DNA from: Fodinicurvata fenggangensis DSM 21160
Lineage (GTDB): Bacteria > Pseudomonadota > Alphaproteobacteria > Kiloniellales > DSM-21159
Assembly: GCF_000686045.1 (NCBI RefSeq)
Contig: NZ_JMLV01000006.1
Location: 1 to 64,000, forward strand
Length of the DNA stretch: 64,000 nt
Reading direction: 5' to 3'
This document shows positions 43,621 to 55,967 of this stretch, piece by piece. The notes beneath the pieces are model-generated. The model had not been told where the DNA came from. It saw nothing but the letters and a program-made list of their open reading frames with translations, and did not search any database. The position numbers were made by a program, and so were the translations under genes. Numbering within the stretch: position 1 is the stretch's first letter; the number at the start of each line of letters is the position of its first letter.

Positions 43621-44400
43621 CTATTGACCCAGGGCTTTCTGATCTTGGGCCTCGTCTTCATCCGAAGCCTGACGGTAGCGCCTGAGAATACTGTCCAGGT
43701 GTTCGGCCATGGCCCCGGCCGCCGCATCCTCATCGCGCGCACGAATGGCCTCGGCTATGCGGCGGTGATGATCGAGAAAACGCGCGTCGTCCTCGGGCGT
43801 CGCATAAAGCGCGTAGCGATGAAAGGAAAACATCTTCTCAAGCGTGTTCCCCAGAACCGACATCAGGTGGAGATAAACCGCGCTGCCGCTGGCCTGGGCA
43901 ATGGCCAAGTGGAATCGCAGGTCGTCCTCCGCCTTGTGACGCGGAGCGCGGCTGGCATCAGCCATGCTGCGATAGGCCTCCTCGATCTCGCAAACCTGGT
44001 TCTCACTGGCGTTTCGCGCCGCGCGGCGCGCCGCCCAGACTTCCAGATTGGCGCGCATCTCGGCCAGGTCATTCAGATTGCGTTGATCGGCCCGCAGCAG
44101 GCTGATCAGGCCGGAATCCAGTTCCTCCGCCATGCCGACAACCCGGGTCCCGCCCCCTTGGACGGCAGACAAAAACCCCCGCGCCTTTAACTCCTGCAGG
44201 GCCGCCCGCACGGAAACGCGGCTGACCCCCAGCATGTCGGCCAACTGTCGCTCGCCCGGAAGGCGCTCACCCGGTGCCAGCTTGCCGTTGGCAATCAGCC
44301 GGGTCAGTTCCTGGGCCACCCGCTCCGACACCCGCTCGCGGCGAATCTCCTGGAATCGATCGTCCCGGTCGGAAAGCGGTGATATGCGCGAAGAGAACAT
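43621..44400 (-). CDS. GntR-family transcriptional regulator (FadR/FCD subfamily)
   Basis: A 259-aa dimeric repressor. The winged helix spans about residues 18-85 (LIANGKLAPGERLPGERQLADMLGVSRVSVRAAL), and the FCD ligand domain follows with AEDDLRFHLAIAQASGSAVY and the metal-site His in LDHHRRIAEAI. FCD ligands are usually carboxylic acids, so control of the downstream glycerate kinase-pyk pair by a glycerate- or glycolate-like acid is a reasonable inference. ATG 44400 is used because upstream extension has no GntR similarity. Confidence 0.9.
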   Translation of the reverse strand: MFSSRISPLSDRDDRFQEIRRERVSERVAQELTRLIANGKLAPGERLPGERQLADMLGVSRVSVRAALQELKARGFLSAVQGGGTRVVGMAEELDSGLISLLRADQRNLNDLAEMRANLEVWAARRAARNASENQVCEIEEAYRSMADASRAPRHKAEDDLRFHLAIAQASGSAVYLHLMSVLGNTLEKMFSFHRYALYATPEDDARFLDHHRRIAEAIRARDEDAAAGAMAEHLDSILRRYRQASDEDEAQDQKALGQ

Positions 44401-44652
44401 CAGGAAACGAGGCTGTGAATTGAGATTGCACGCTGCGAAACAGCCGTGACGATATTGAGACTGCCCCGCAGGCCGCCACGGCGTCAAGCAATAGCCGGTT
44501 GGCGGCTGACGACCCGAAACTGCAGCTACCACGAAATAGCCTGGATACACCCTTTTCTGCGTCCCATTTCCGCCACGGATAGATGCAATTCTAGATTTAA
44601 CGAGCCGGTAATAAACCGTGAAGAATAATGGCGATGTTGTGCAGGTAGCCGC

Positions 44653-45912
44653 ATGAGTGAAGCAAACTCGGAGTTGACGATGTCAGCAGCGCCAGGTAGG
44701 CCGCTGTCAGCTGTGGAACTGATCAGGGTCTGTACCAGCCACGAGCGCTGGTTGACCGGTCATCCCGGCGGCAGGCGGGCCGACCTAAGCTCTATGGATC
44801 TATCAGGGCTGGACCTTGGCGGCAGCCGCCTCAGTCATGCCCAACTGGCGGGTGCCAACCTGAAGGGGGCGCGGCTGACCGGATGCGACCTGACCGATGC
44901 CGACCTTACCAGATGCGATCTGTCCAATGCGGACCTGACAGGCGCCCGTTTGAGCGGTGCCCGCCTTTGTGGCGCGGTGCTTTCGGGCAGCCGGCTGACG
45001 GGCAGCCATCTCAATGCCGCGAACCTGCAGTCTCTGGAAGGCTGGGACACGGCTTCCTCCTCCGCGCAAATGCGCACGGACATGCGCCAGGCAAACCTGG
45101 TCCGCGCCAACCTAGAGAACGCGCAGCTCACCGGCGCAATCCTGACCAAGAGCAACCTGGCCGCCGCCAACCTGCAACAGGCCGATCTGGAAGGCAGCGA
45201 ACTTAGCGACTGCAACCTTCGCAATGCCAATCTCTGCAACGCCAATCTAAAAAGCGCCCGGTTGCGCCGCAGCGACCTGAGCGGAGCCCAACTGCAGAAT
45301 GCGGACTTTTCCGAAGCGGTTCTGGAAGGCAGCCTCATGATCGGCACATCGCTTGAGGGCGCAAACCTGACATGCCAGCAAAGAAAGCAGGTCACGCAGG
45401 CACGGCGCATCTCGAGTGACCTGGCCGCCATGATCACCGCCATACAGGCACATGGGCGCTGGGTCGACAGCGGAGGCAAGCGCGGGGAGCGCGCGTTGCT
45501 TGAAGGTGTGGACCTCTCCCGCTGCGACCTGACCGGTATCAATCTCAGCGGAGCAATCCTGAGAGGCTCGAATCTTCAAGGGGTCGTACTCAACCACGCC
45601 ATGCTGGTGCTGACGGACCTGAGCGGTGCCGACATGACGGCCGCCTCCCTGCGTCACGCCTGCCTGGCCGGTGCGAACCTGAGCCATGCTGTCCTGCGCG
45701 GAGCCGACCTGACAGCCGCACGCATCATGGATGCGCCGGCGCCCCACAATGACATGGGTGTCCTGGAAAACTATCACGCGCGCCTGATCGGAACCGACCT
45801 GCGGGATGCAATTCTCTGTGAAGTGGAACTGAAAGGCGCTGTTACGCGTGGATGGCAGCGTGAGGGCGCCGTTTTCGACGATGACATCAAGTTCCCCAGC
45901 CGCGTGGCCTGA
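44653..45912 (+). CDS. Pentapeptide-repeat protein
   Basis: A 419-aa protein built largely of A(D/N)LxX repeats, forming a right-handed quadrilateral beta-helix. After a non-repeat head (CTSHERWLTGHPGGRR), block 1 runs from about residue 48 to 245 (LSGLDLGGSRLSHAQLAGAN onward). A linker of about 40 residues with a helical RISSDLAAMITAIQAH follows, and block 2 runs from about 285 to 375. Repeats contain recurrent Cys. There is no signal peptide. Some such proteins (MfpA, Qnr) mimic DNA and bind gyrase, but most are uncharacterised. Confidence 0.9.
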   Translation: MSEANSELTMSAAPGRPLSAVELIRVCTSHERWLTGHPGGRRADLSSMDLSGLDLGGSRLSHAQLAGANLKGARLTGCDLTDADLTRCDLSNADLTGARLSGARLCGAVLSGSRLTGSHLNAANLQSLEGWDTASSSAQMRTDMRQANLVRANLENAQLTGAILTKSNLAAANLQQADLEGSELSDCNLRNANLCNANLKSARLRRSDLSGAQLQNADFSEAVLEGSLMIGTSLEGANLTCQQRKQVTQARRISSDLAAMITAIQAHGRWVDSGGKRGERALLEGVDLSRCDLTGINLSGAILRGSNLQGVVLNHAMLVLTDLSGADMTAASLRHACLAGANLSHAVLRGADLTAARIMDAPAPHNDMGVLENYHARLIGTDLRDAILCEVELKGAVTRGWQREGAVFDDDIKFPSRVA

Positions 45913-45950
45913 CCGGAACTATTTGCCCTGCACCACCGGATCTGATGGCT

Positions 45951-46832
45951 TCAGGCGACCGAGGTCAGACTTTCCTCATCCAGCAGCGGTTCAAGACAAT
46001 CGGACGGCAGCATCCTGGCTTTAAGGGGCAAGTGATCCGATGCCTGTCGCGCCAAAGCCGTGTCGTGTACCTCCAGGCTGACAATCAGGGACTGCGGGCT
46101 GGCCAGCACGCGATCAAGGGCCCAAAGCGGATAACTGGACGGGAAGCTGGGCATGGCCGCCTCCAGGGGACCGAACCTTGGCTCAAGTTCCCTGAGCGCG
46201 GAACGCGGCCCCAGGCGCCATTCATTCAGATCTCCCAACAGAACGACGGGTCGATCATCCTCCGGTTCTGCTGCCTCCAGGAGAATCCTGGCCTGAAGTG
46301 CCCGACAGCGGCGCAACAAGCCCAGGTGCGCAGCAATGACACGCAGCGGCCCTGTTGCCAGATCGAGGTCAACGACCAGGGCCCCGCGCGGTTCAACACC
46401 GGGCAGCAACAGCCTTTGTGCTGTTGCCGACACGTCCTTGCGTGCCAGCACGACGTTGCCGTGCCAGCCGAGGCTGCGCCCCGACAGGGAGGAAACAACG
46501 GGAACAAGCCCCGTTTGCCTTTCCAGTTTGTCGGGATCCAGCAAGCCATTGCGCTTGCCGAATCGCTGGTCGACTTCCTGGAGGGCAATGACGTCCGGAT
46601 CGATCTCGAGAATCACCTCCATGATGCGGTCCGGATCGAACTGACCATCAAGGCCAACGCACTTGTGGATGTTGTAGGACGCGATCAGAGGTCCGTCGTC
46701 ACGGGCGCCATTTTCCGAGGCGTGATAGCTGCGCCGTTTCGAAAGCAGGTTCGAGGCCACTTCCGGTGTCATGTTCCTGAAACTGTCCATGGCCGTATCC
46801 CTGACACGGCGCATGGTATGCGGCTTCACCAT
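45951..46832 (-). CDS. Endonuclease/exonuclease/phosphatase (EEP) family hydrolase
   Basis: A 293-aa metal-dependent hydrolase with PLIASYNIHKCVGLDG (N-terminal Asn), VIALQEVDQRF (metal Glu), HLGLLRRCR (catalytic His), VVLLGDLNEW (Asp and Asn) and a final SDHLPLKA (Asp-His). It resembles E. coli YbhP, whose gene neighbours cardiolipin synthase B; a ClsC-like gene is divergent here. I start at ATG 46832, with ATG 46814 as alternative. There is no signal peptide, so it acts in the cytosol. Substrate (phospholipid, nucleic acid or other) unknown. Confidence 0.85.
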   Translation of the reverse strand: MVKPHTMRRVRDTAMDSFRNMTPEVASNLLSKRRSYHASENGARDDGPLIASYNIHKCVGLDGQFDPDRIMEVILEIDPDVIALQEVDQRFGKRNGLLDPDKLERQTGLVPVVSSLSGRSLGWHGNVVLARKDVSATAQRLLLPGVEPRGALVVDLDLATGPLRVIAAHLGLLRRCRALQARILLEAAEPEDDRPVVLLGDLNEWRLGPRSALRELEPRFGPLEAAMPSFPSSYPLWALDRVLASPQSLIVSLEVHDTALARQASDHLPLKARMLPSDCLEPLLDEESLTSVA

Positions 46833-46997
46833 CGTCACTTCTGTCCTGGTTGGCTCAATCCGTAGTCCTGCATGCTGGCTGTGGTCACCCCTTGCCCAGG
46901 ATATGGCCATTGCAAGACTTGGTTACCATAAAGTAGGACAATCTGGCGACTCGATCGATCGCAGGATGCAAAGCCACGCAAAGGCAATTTCCGGCAG

Positions 46998-48572
46998 ATG
47001 GACTTTCTCTTCATACCCCTGGACATCTTGTTGTTTCTTGCCGGCCTTTTCCTGGCTTTCCTCGCAGCCTCGTCCCTGGCCGTCTATTCCTACGGCCGTT
47101 TCGCAGAACTGGCACGTGGCCCAGCTTCGCAAGCCCTCCCGGTTCGTGAAGATGAGACCGATCTGGACCGCAACATAGCACCGAGACTAGACGATCATCC
47201 GGATCAGTCAGGGCTCATGATGATGCAGGGAAACCTGCAAGCCTTTGCTGCACGGGCCCACGCTGCACAGTCAGCCGGCCGCAGCCTCGACATGCAGTAT
47301 TACTACTGGCGCAACGACCTGACAGGCGGCCTGCTGGCACGCGAGCTTCTGGGCGCGGCAGACCGAGGCGTACGCGTACGCCTGCTAATTGATGACATCA
47401 ACACGCGGGGCCATGACGCGATTCACATGGCATTGGACCTCCACCCCAACGTAGAGATCCGTCTGTTCAACCCCAGTCGCGCCCGCGCCAACACCTTTCA
47501 TCGCGGCCTTGAGATGCTGCTGCGAATCTTCAGCACCACGCGGCGCATGCACAACAAGGCCTGGATCGCCGATGGGCGGCTTGCCATTGTGGGCGGACGG
47601 AACATAGGCGATGCCTATTTCGATGCCTCGACCGGAATCAATTTCAGGGACATGGACCTCCTGATGATTGGACAGGGTGTCCAGGAAACCGAGGCGATCT
47701 TCGACAGCTTCTGGAACAGTGGCCAGGTTCTGCCGATCGCTTCGCTGTCCCGTGCGCCCGCAGATGCCCTGGACAAGCTGAGAACGCGGCTTGAGGCCCT
47801 GTGTGATAACGAAGCGGCACAACCCTATCTTCAGCGTGTCAGCCAGGAACGCAACGCTGAAAGAATGCTTTCGAAACGTCAGAGACTCTATTGGTCGAAA
47901 GAGATCTCGGTGGTTTCCGATCCTCCCGAGAAGGCATCAGGCCGTGGACAGGAAAGCTGGCTGTCCCGGGCGATCCTTCCGATGATGATAGCGGCGGAAC
48001 GGGAGCTCCAGATCACATCCCCCTATTTCATTCCTGGCGAAGCCGGCGTGAAACGACTGACAAGCATGGCCCGGGAAGGGGTGGACATATCGATCCTGAC
48101 GAATTCCCTGGCCGCCACGGACGTGGCCGCGGTCTATGGCGCCTATTCCAACTACCGCAAGGCAATGCTGCAGGCCGGAATAAAGTTGTACGAACTGCGC
48201 CCAAAGCTCGGGGGGCGCAATATATCGCTGTTCGGTTCCAGGAGTGCCCGCCTGCATACCAAGGCCTTTACCGTCGATGGAGAAGCCGGTTTCATCGGGT
48301 CCTTCAACTTTGATCCGCGTTCCGTCTCGCTCAACACCGAGATGGGTGTACTCTTTCGCCATGTCGGTCTAGCCGAGGACGTACAGGACATCTTTGCGGA
48401 ACAGTGCGACTTCACGAACAGCTATCACCTGGTCCTGGAAGACGGCAAGGTTGCCTGGATAGACAACCTGCAGGGAACGGACAGGACATGGCAGCGTCCG
48501 CCCGAGGCTGGTATCTGGCGTAGAATAGCGGCAGCCATACTTGGCTTCCTGCCTGTGGAGTCACAGCTCTAG
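46998..48572 (+). CDS. Phospholipase D-family protein, cardiolipin synthase-like (ClsC/YmdC)
   Basis: A 524-aa membrane-associated enzyme. One N-terminal helix (PLDILLFLAGLFLAFLAAS) anchors it. Two HKD motifs are present: HNKAWIADGRLAIVGGRN (about residue 185) and LHTKAFTVDGEAGFIGS (about residue 418). MQYYYWRNDLTGGLLARELL and RVRLLIDDINTRGHD match the ClsC/YmdC branch, which makes cardiolipin from phosphatidylglycerol and phosphatidylethanolamine in E. coli. The divergent EEP gene 165 bp away supports a lipid-related locus. Confidence 0.87.
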   Translation: MDFLFIPLDILLFLAGLFLAFLAASSLAVYSYGRFAELARGPASQALPVREDETDLDRNIAPRLDDHPDQSGLMMMQGNLQAFAARAHAAQSAGRSLDMQYYYWRNDLTGGLLARELLGAADRGVRVRLLIDDINTRGHDAIHMALDLHPNVEIRLFNPSRARANTFHRGLEMLLRIFSTTRRMHNKAWIADGRLAIVGGRNIGDAYFDASTGINFRDMDLLMIGQGVQETEAIFDSFWNSGQVLPIASLSRAPADALDKLRTRLEALCDNEAAQPYLQRVSQERNAERMLSKRQRLYWSKEISVVSDPPEKASGRGQESWLSRAILPMMIAAERELQITSPYFIPGEAGVKRLTSMAREGVDISILTNSLAATDVAAVYGAYSNYRKAMLQAGIKLYELRPKLGGRNISLFGSRSARLHTKAFTVDGEAGFIGSFNFDPRSVSLNTEMGVLFRHVGLAEDVQDIFAEQCDFTNSYHLVLEDGKVAWIDNLQGTDRTWQRPPEAGIWRRIAAAILGFLPVESQL

Positions 48573-48672
48573 ACAGGAACACAAAGTGCAGGGAACGCGT
48601 AAATCCATGCGCGACAGGCGCACGGAATTGGCGTAAGAATAACAGCATTACACCTTATGCGGAGGAAAGATC

Positions 48673-49242
48673 ATGCCCGCCGGTTTTTCCATGGATACAG
48701 AGAAACTACGCAAGTACAGCACCTGGTTCATGATCTACGGCATTGTCCTGATCCTGTTGGGCGCATTTGCCATCATTGCGCCGGGAATTGCCACCATTGC
48801 GGTTGAACTCATGATTGGCTGGCTGCTGCTGGGTAGCGGCCTGATTGGATTGGTCTCCGTAATCCGCAGCGGCAAGGCAAGCCCGGGATTCTGGTGGAAC
48901 CTGCTGGGCGCAATTATCTTCCTGCTGGCAGGTATTGCCCTGCTTTGGGACCCCGTGGCCGGAGCCGTGACCCTGACCATGATACTGGCGGCCTATCTTC
49001 TGGCCATTGGCATCGCCAAGCTGATCTCCGTGCCGCATTACCGCCGGACGATCACCGGAAGCTGGGGCTGGATCTTCTTCAGTGCGATCCTCGACATTGT
49101 GCTGGGCCTGCTGATTGTCAGCGGATTGCCCGGCAGTGGTCTCTGGATTCTTGGCCTCTTTGTCGGGATCAACCTACTGTTCTCGGGGCTTGCCATTGCC
49201 TTGACGGCCTATGGCGCGCGCAAGATTTCACGGACGGACTAG
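48673..49242 (+). CDS. HdeD-family (DUF308) membrane protein
   Basis: A 189-aa inner-membrane protein with six hydrophobic helices and repeated DUF308 units (GIVLILLGAFAIIAPGIATI; GWIFFSAILDIVLGLLIV). E. coli HdeD contributes to acid resistance at high density; there are no other acid-stress genes here. GGAGGAAAGATC directly precedes ATG 48673, a very strong ribosome site. Convergent with ligA (24-bp gap). Confidence 0.88.
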   Translation: MPAGFSMDTEKLRKYSTWFMIYGIVLILLGAFAIIAPGIATIAVELMIGWLLLGSGLIGLVSVIRSGKASPGFWWNLLGAIIFLLAGIALLWDPVAGAVTLTMILAAYLLAIGIAKLISVPHYRRTITGSWGWIFFSAILDIVLGLLIVSGLPGSGLWILGLFVGINLLFSGLAIALTAYGARKISRTD

Positions 49243-49266
49243 ATCTGGCGCAGGTCGGCCTGCCGC

Positions 49267-53030
<3,764 letters not shown>

Positions 53031-53036
53031 GGCTCG

Positions 53037-53873
53037 TCAGAACACGGAGTCCCATACACCCGAGATCCAGGAGCCTTCACGACGCTCGGGACGAAGGTCC
53101 TCTCCGGTCAGCAGTGCATAGGAATCGATGTACCATTCGCTGCCCGGATAGTTGTAGCCCAGCACAGCCGCTGTCGACTGGGCCTCGTCGTAGACCCCAA
53201 GGGCCAGATAGGATTCCACGAGACGGTGCAGGGCCTCAGGTACGTGCGAGGTGGTCTGGTAGTCGCGGACCACGGTCTGGAAGCGATTGATCGCAGCCAG
53301 GTACTCTCCGCGGCGCAGGTAATAGCGGCCGATGGACATGTGCTTGCCGGCCAGGTGATCCACGGCCAGGTCATGCTTCAATTCCGCGTCCCGGGCATAG
53401 GCCGAATCGGGGAAGCGATTGATCACGGTTTCCAGGGATTCCATCGCCTGTCGCGTCATGCTCTGGTCGCGTTCCACATCGGAAATCTGCTCGTAATAGC
53501 AGATCGCCTTCATGTAATAGGCATAATCGATGTTGGGATGGCCCGGATTGAGCTGGATGAAGCGATCCAGCGCCAGGATGGCATCATCGTAATCCTGCTC
53601 CCGGTAATGCGCGTAGGCAGCCATCAGCTGCGCGCGCGGGGCCCAGGAGGAATAGGGATGCTGGCGTTCGACTTCGTCGAAGTTGCGAACGGCAGCGTCG
53701 TAATTGTTATCAGAGAGGGCGTTGAGCCCCATACTGTAGAAATCTTCGGCCGGACGCTCGACATATGTCTCCTCATCCGAGGATGAGGAGCAGGCTGCCA
53801 CCAGCAGGAAAGACGCCGCCACGCAGGGCAGCACGAAGGTGTTTCTGAGTGATTTTGTGTCGCGGCGCTTCAT
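53037..53873 (-). CDS. bamD: Outer-membrane assembly lipoprotein BamD
   Basis: A 278-aa lipoprotein of the BAM complex, essential for beta-barrel assembly. The signal peptide ends with lipobox LLVAAC (Cys about residue 28); five TPR-like units follow, including YSMGLNALSDNNYDAAVRNF, YREQDYDDAILALDRFIQLNPGH and YLRRGEYLAAINRFQTV. The first 21 codons of the longer open frame (to 53936) lack signal character, so I start at ATG 53873. Follows ftsZ after 165 bp with lpxC absent between them. Confidence 0.94.
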   Translation of the reverse strand: MKRRDTKSLRNTFVLPCVAASFLLVAACSSSSDEETYVERPAEDFYSMGLNALSDNNYDAAVRNFDEVERQHPYSSWAPRAQLMAAYAHYREQDYDDAILALDRFIQLNPGHPNIDYAYYMKAICYYEQISDVERDQSMTRQAMESLETVINRFPDSAYARDAELKHDLAVDHLAGKHMSIGRYYLRRGEYLAAINRFQTVVRDYQTTSHVPEALHRLVESYLALGVYDEAQSTAAVLGYNYPGSEWYIDSYALLTGEDLRPERREGSWISGVWDSVF

Positions 53874-53984
53874 ACCCGGATCGGCCTCCAGCGAAAATGG
53901 ACGCCAGACTATAGGATTAAGCCCGTTACACCTCAAGCGGGCCGCGCCAAATAATCCGCCTCAACCAGCAGATTGTCCCCCGCT

Positions 53985-54010
53985 GCCCGCTGTCCTGCAG
54001 GACAGCGGGC
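53985..54010. terminator. 26-bp perfect palindrome downstream of ftsZ
   Basis: GCCCGCTGTCC-TGCA-GGACAGCGGGC is fully self-complementary and lies 28 bp past the ftsZ stop. It can form a very stable hairpin on either strand. There is no T tract, so termination would be inefficient or Rho-dependent; mRNA 3'-end protection separating the abundant ftsZ message from bamD is an alternative. Confidence 0.6.
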
Positions 54011-54038
54011 GGGTGCGGAGACAGAATCGGTCAGGTCT

Positions 54039-55865
54039 TCAGTTGGCCTGGCGGCGCAGGAACGCCGGTATATCCAGGAGTTCCTCGTCCTCCTTGCTGG
54101 CAGAGGCGTGCTCCTTGGGCTCCATGCCACTGAAGGAAGGCTGCTGTGCCGGCTTCTCCTCGGCAGCCGGGCGCGATGGACCACGCCCCAGCGACGGCTC
54201 GACACGCGGCTGAGCCGGCGCATTGCCACGGCCGTGGCTTTCCTCTTCGCCACGGCTCTGACGGGCCTTGCCACCGCCGGTCAGGCGGCCAAGCAGGCTG
54301 TAGGCCTTATTGCGCATGGGCGTTTCGCCCTGCTCGTCATCCATGTTGCGGCCCTGTACACCGGGACGGCCCTGCTTGCTGGCATTGGCCATCTCGGCTG
54401 CTTCGAAAGCAGAGGCCTGCTGCCCGGGAGCAGCTTCGGGCAGACGCCGTGTACGTGGACGCATCGGCTCCGGCATGGTGAAGCTGTCCTCGGCAGAAGG
54501 AGCCATCTCCTCTTCAGCCGGATTGGCGGCAAGCGACTCGCCTGCGCCTTCGGAAGCGACCCGGTCCGTTTCATCCGAAACGGCCTGCTCACGGGACAGC
54601 AGCAGTTCGTCCTCCTGGGACTCGGCCTCGGCTGCTGGCGCAGCCTGCCGATCTTCCTGCTGCATTTCGGCCGCAGCGGAAAACTGGACCTGCTCTTCCT
54701 GCTCGGCCTGTTCATCATAGGCCATAGCGGCGGCCGTCGCAGTGGCAGCAGCTGTCGCCGCACCGCTGCCTGTCGGCCGAACGGAAGCCGCCGCAGGAGC
54801 CCCCTGGGAAGCGCTGCTACGGGCTGCCGTTTCAGCGGCCGGCTTGCCCTGACCAGAAACCAGGCTGAGGTTGCCCGGACGCGGCTGGGTGGCGGCCTCC
54901 ATCTCGATACCGGTGGACACCACCGAGACCCGCATGCGACCGTTCAGACTTTCATCGAAGGTCGAGCCGAAAATGATGTTCGCCTCGGGATCGACCTCGT
55001 CGCGAATCCGGTTGGCGGCCTCGTCGGCCTCGAACAGGGTCATGTCCTCGCCACCGGTGATGTTGATCAGCACACCGCGTGCCCCGCACATGGACACATC
55101 GTCCAGCAGCGGATTGGAAATGGCCGCTTCGGCGGCCGCAATGGCGCGGTTGTCGCCTTCGGCCTCGCCGGTGCCCATCATGGCCTTGCCCATCTCCGTC
55201 ATGACAGCACGGATGTCGGCGAAGTCCAGGTTAATCAGGCCCGGCATGACCATCAGGTCGGTCACGCCCCGCACACCGGAGTAGAGCACATCGTCTGCCA
55301 TCTTGAAGGCATCGGCGAAGGTCGTCTTCTCCGTGGCAATGCGGAACAGGTTCTGGTTCGGAATGATGATCAGGGTATCCACGTACTGCGAGAGTTCCTG
55401 GATGCCCTGTTCGGCCATGCGCATGCGATGGATGCCCTCGAACTGGAAGGGCTTGGTCACCACGCCCACGGTCAGCAGGCCGGCCTCGCGCGCGGCACGC
55501 GCAATGACCGGGGCTGCCCCGGTGCCGGTTCCGCCGCCCATGCCGGCGGTGATGAAGACCATGTTGGCCCCATCGAGGTGTGTCAGGACCTCCTCAAGGG
55601 CTTCCTCGGCCGCGGCCCGGCCCACATCGGGACGCGAGCCTGCGCCCAGTCCACTGGTGATGTTGCGGCCAAGCTGAATGCGCTCTTCGCAGAGCGACTG
55701 CTGCATGGCCTGGGAGTCGGTGTTCGCGATCACGAACTCGACCCCTTCCAGGTTGGAACGAATCATGTTGTTGACGGCATTGCCGCCGGCTCCGCCGACA
55801 CCGATGACGGTGATCCGCGGACGGAGAACCTCTTGGGTTTCCGGTACGCTTAGATTAAGACTCAT
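54039..55865 (-). CDS. ftsZ: Cell division protein FtsZ with long C-terminal linker
   Basis: A 608-aa tubulin-like GTPase that forms the Z ring. The GTPase core (about residues 15-320) has [16 protein letters not shown], the tubulin signature [13 protein letters not shown] and NLDFADIR. The rest is a low-complexity linker of about 260 residues rich in Ala, Glu and Gln, ending in the conserved peptide [13 protein letters not shown] that binds FtsA and other partners. E. coli FtsZ is 383 aa; long linkers are usual in alphaproteobacteria. Start ATG 55865. Preceded by ftsA (102-bp gap). Confidence 0.97.
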   Translation of the reverse strand: MSLNLSVPETQEVLRPRITVIGVGGAGGNAVNNMIRSNLEGVEFVIANTDSQAMQQSLCEERIQLGRNITSGLGAGSRPDVGRAAAEEALEEVLTHLDGANMVFITAGMGGGTGTGAAPVIARAAREAGLLTVGVVTKPFQFEGIHRMRMAEQGIQELSQYVDTLIIIPNQNLFRIATEKTTFADAFKMADDVLYSGVRGVTDLMVMPGLINLDFADIRAVMTEMGKAMMGTGEAEGDNRAIAAAEAAISNPLLDDVSMCGARGVLINITGGEDMTLFEADEAANRIRDEVDPEANIIFGSTFDESLNGRMRVSVVSTGIEMEAATQPRPGNLSLVSGQGKPAAETAARSSASQGAPAAASVRPTGSGAATAAATATAAAMAYDEQAEQEEQVQFSAAAEMQQEDRQAAPAAEAESQEDELLLSREQAVSDETDRVASEGAGESLAANPAEEEMAPSAEDSFTMPEPMRPRTRRLPEAAPGQQASAFEAAEMANASKQGRPGVQGRNMDDEQGETPMRNKAYSLLGRLTGGGKARQSRGEEESHGRGNAPAQPRVEPSLGRGPSRPAAEEKPAQQPSFSGMEPKEHASASKEDEELLDIPAFLRRQAN

Positions 55866-55967
55866 GTCTGCCTCCGCATTTTCTCGATCTAGCAGGTTGA
55901 TAGTCACCGGCCGCACCTGCCGGTGGTGCCTTTGATACGGATTCCGTTGCTATTTTCGGGATCCGCA

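Noticed and set aside
44401-44652. Possible small gene between the FadR-type regulator and the pentapeptide-repeat gene
   Set aside because: Frames there lack a ribosome site and look like continuations of shadows; the region is better read as two promoters.
53973-55853. A 626-codon open frame antisense to ftsZ
   Set aside because: ftsZ is certain on the other strand; the antisense product is low-complexity with no recognisable domain, as expected from GC-rich third-position bias.
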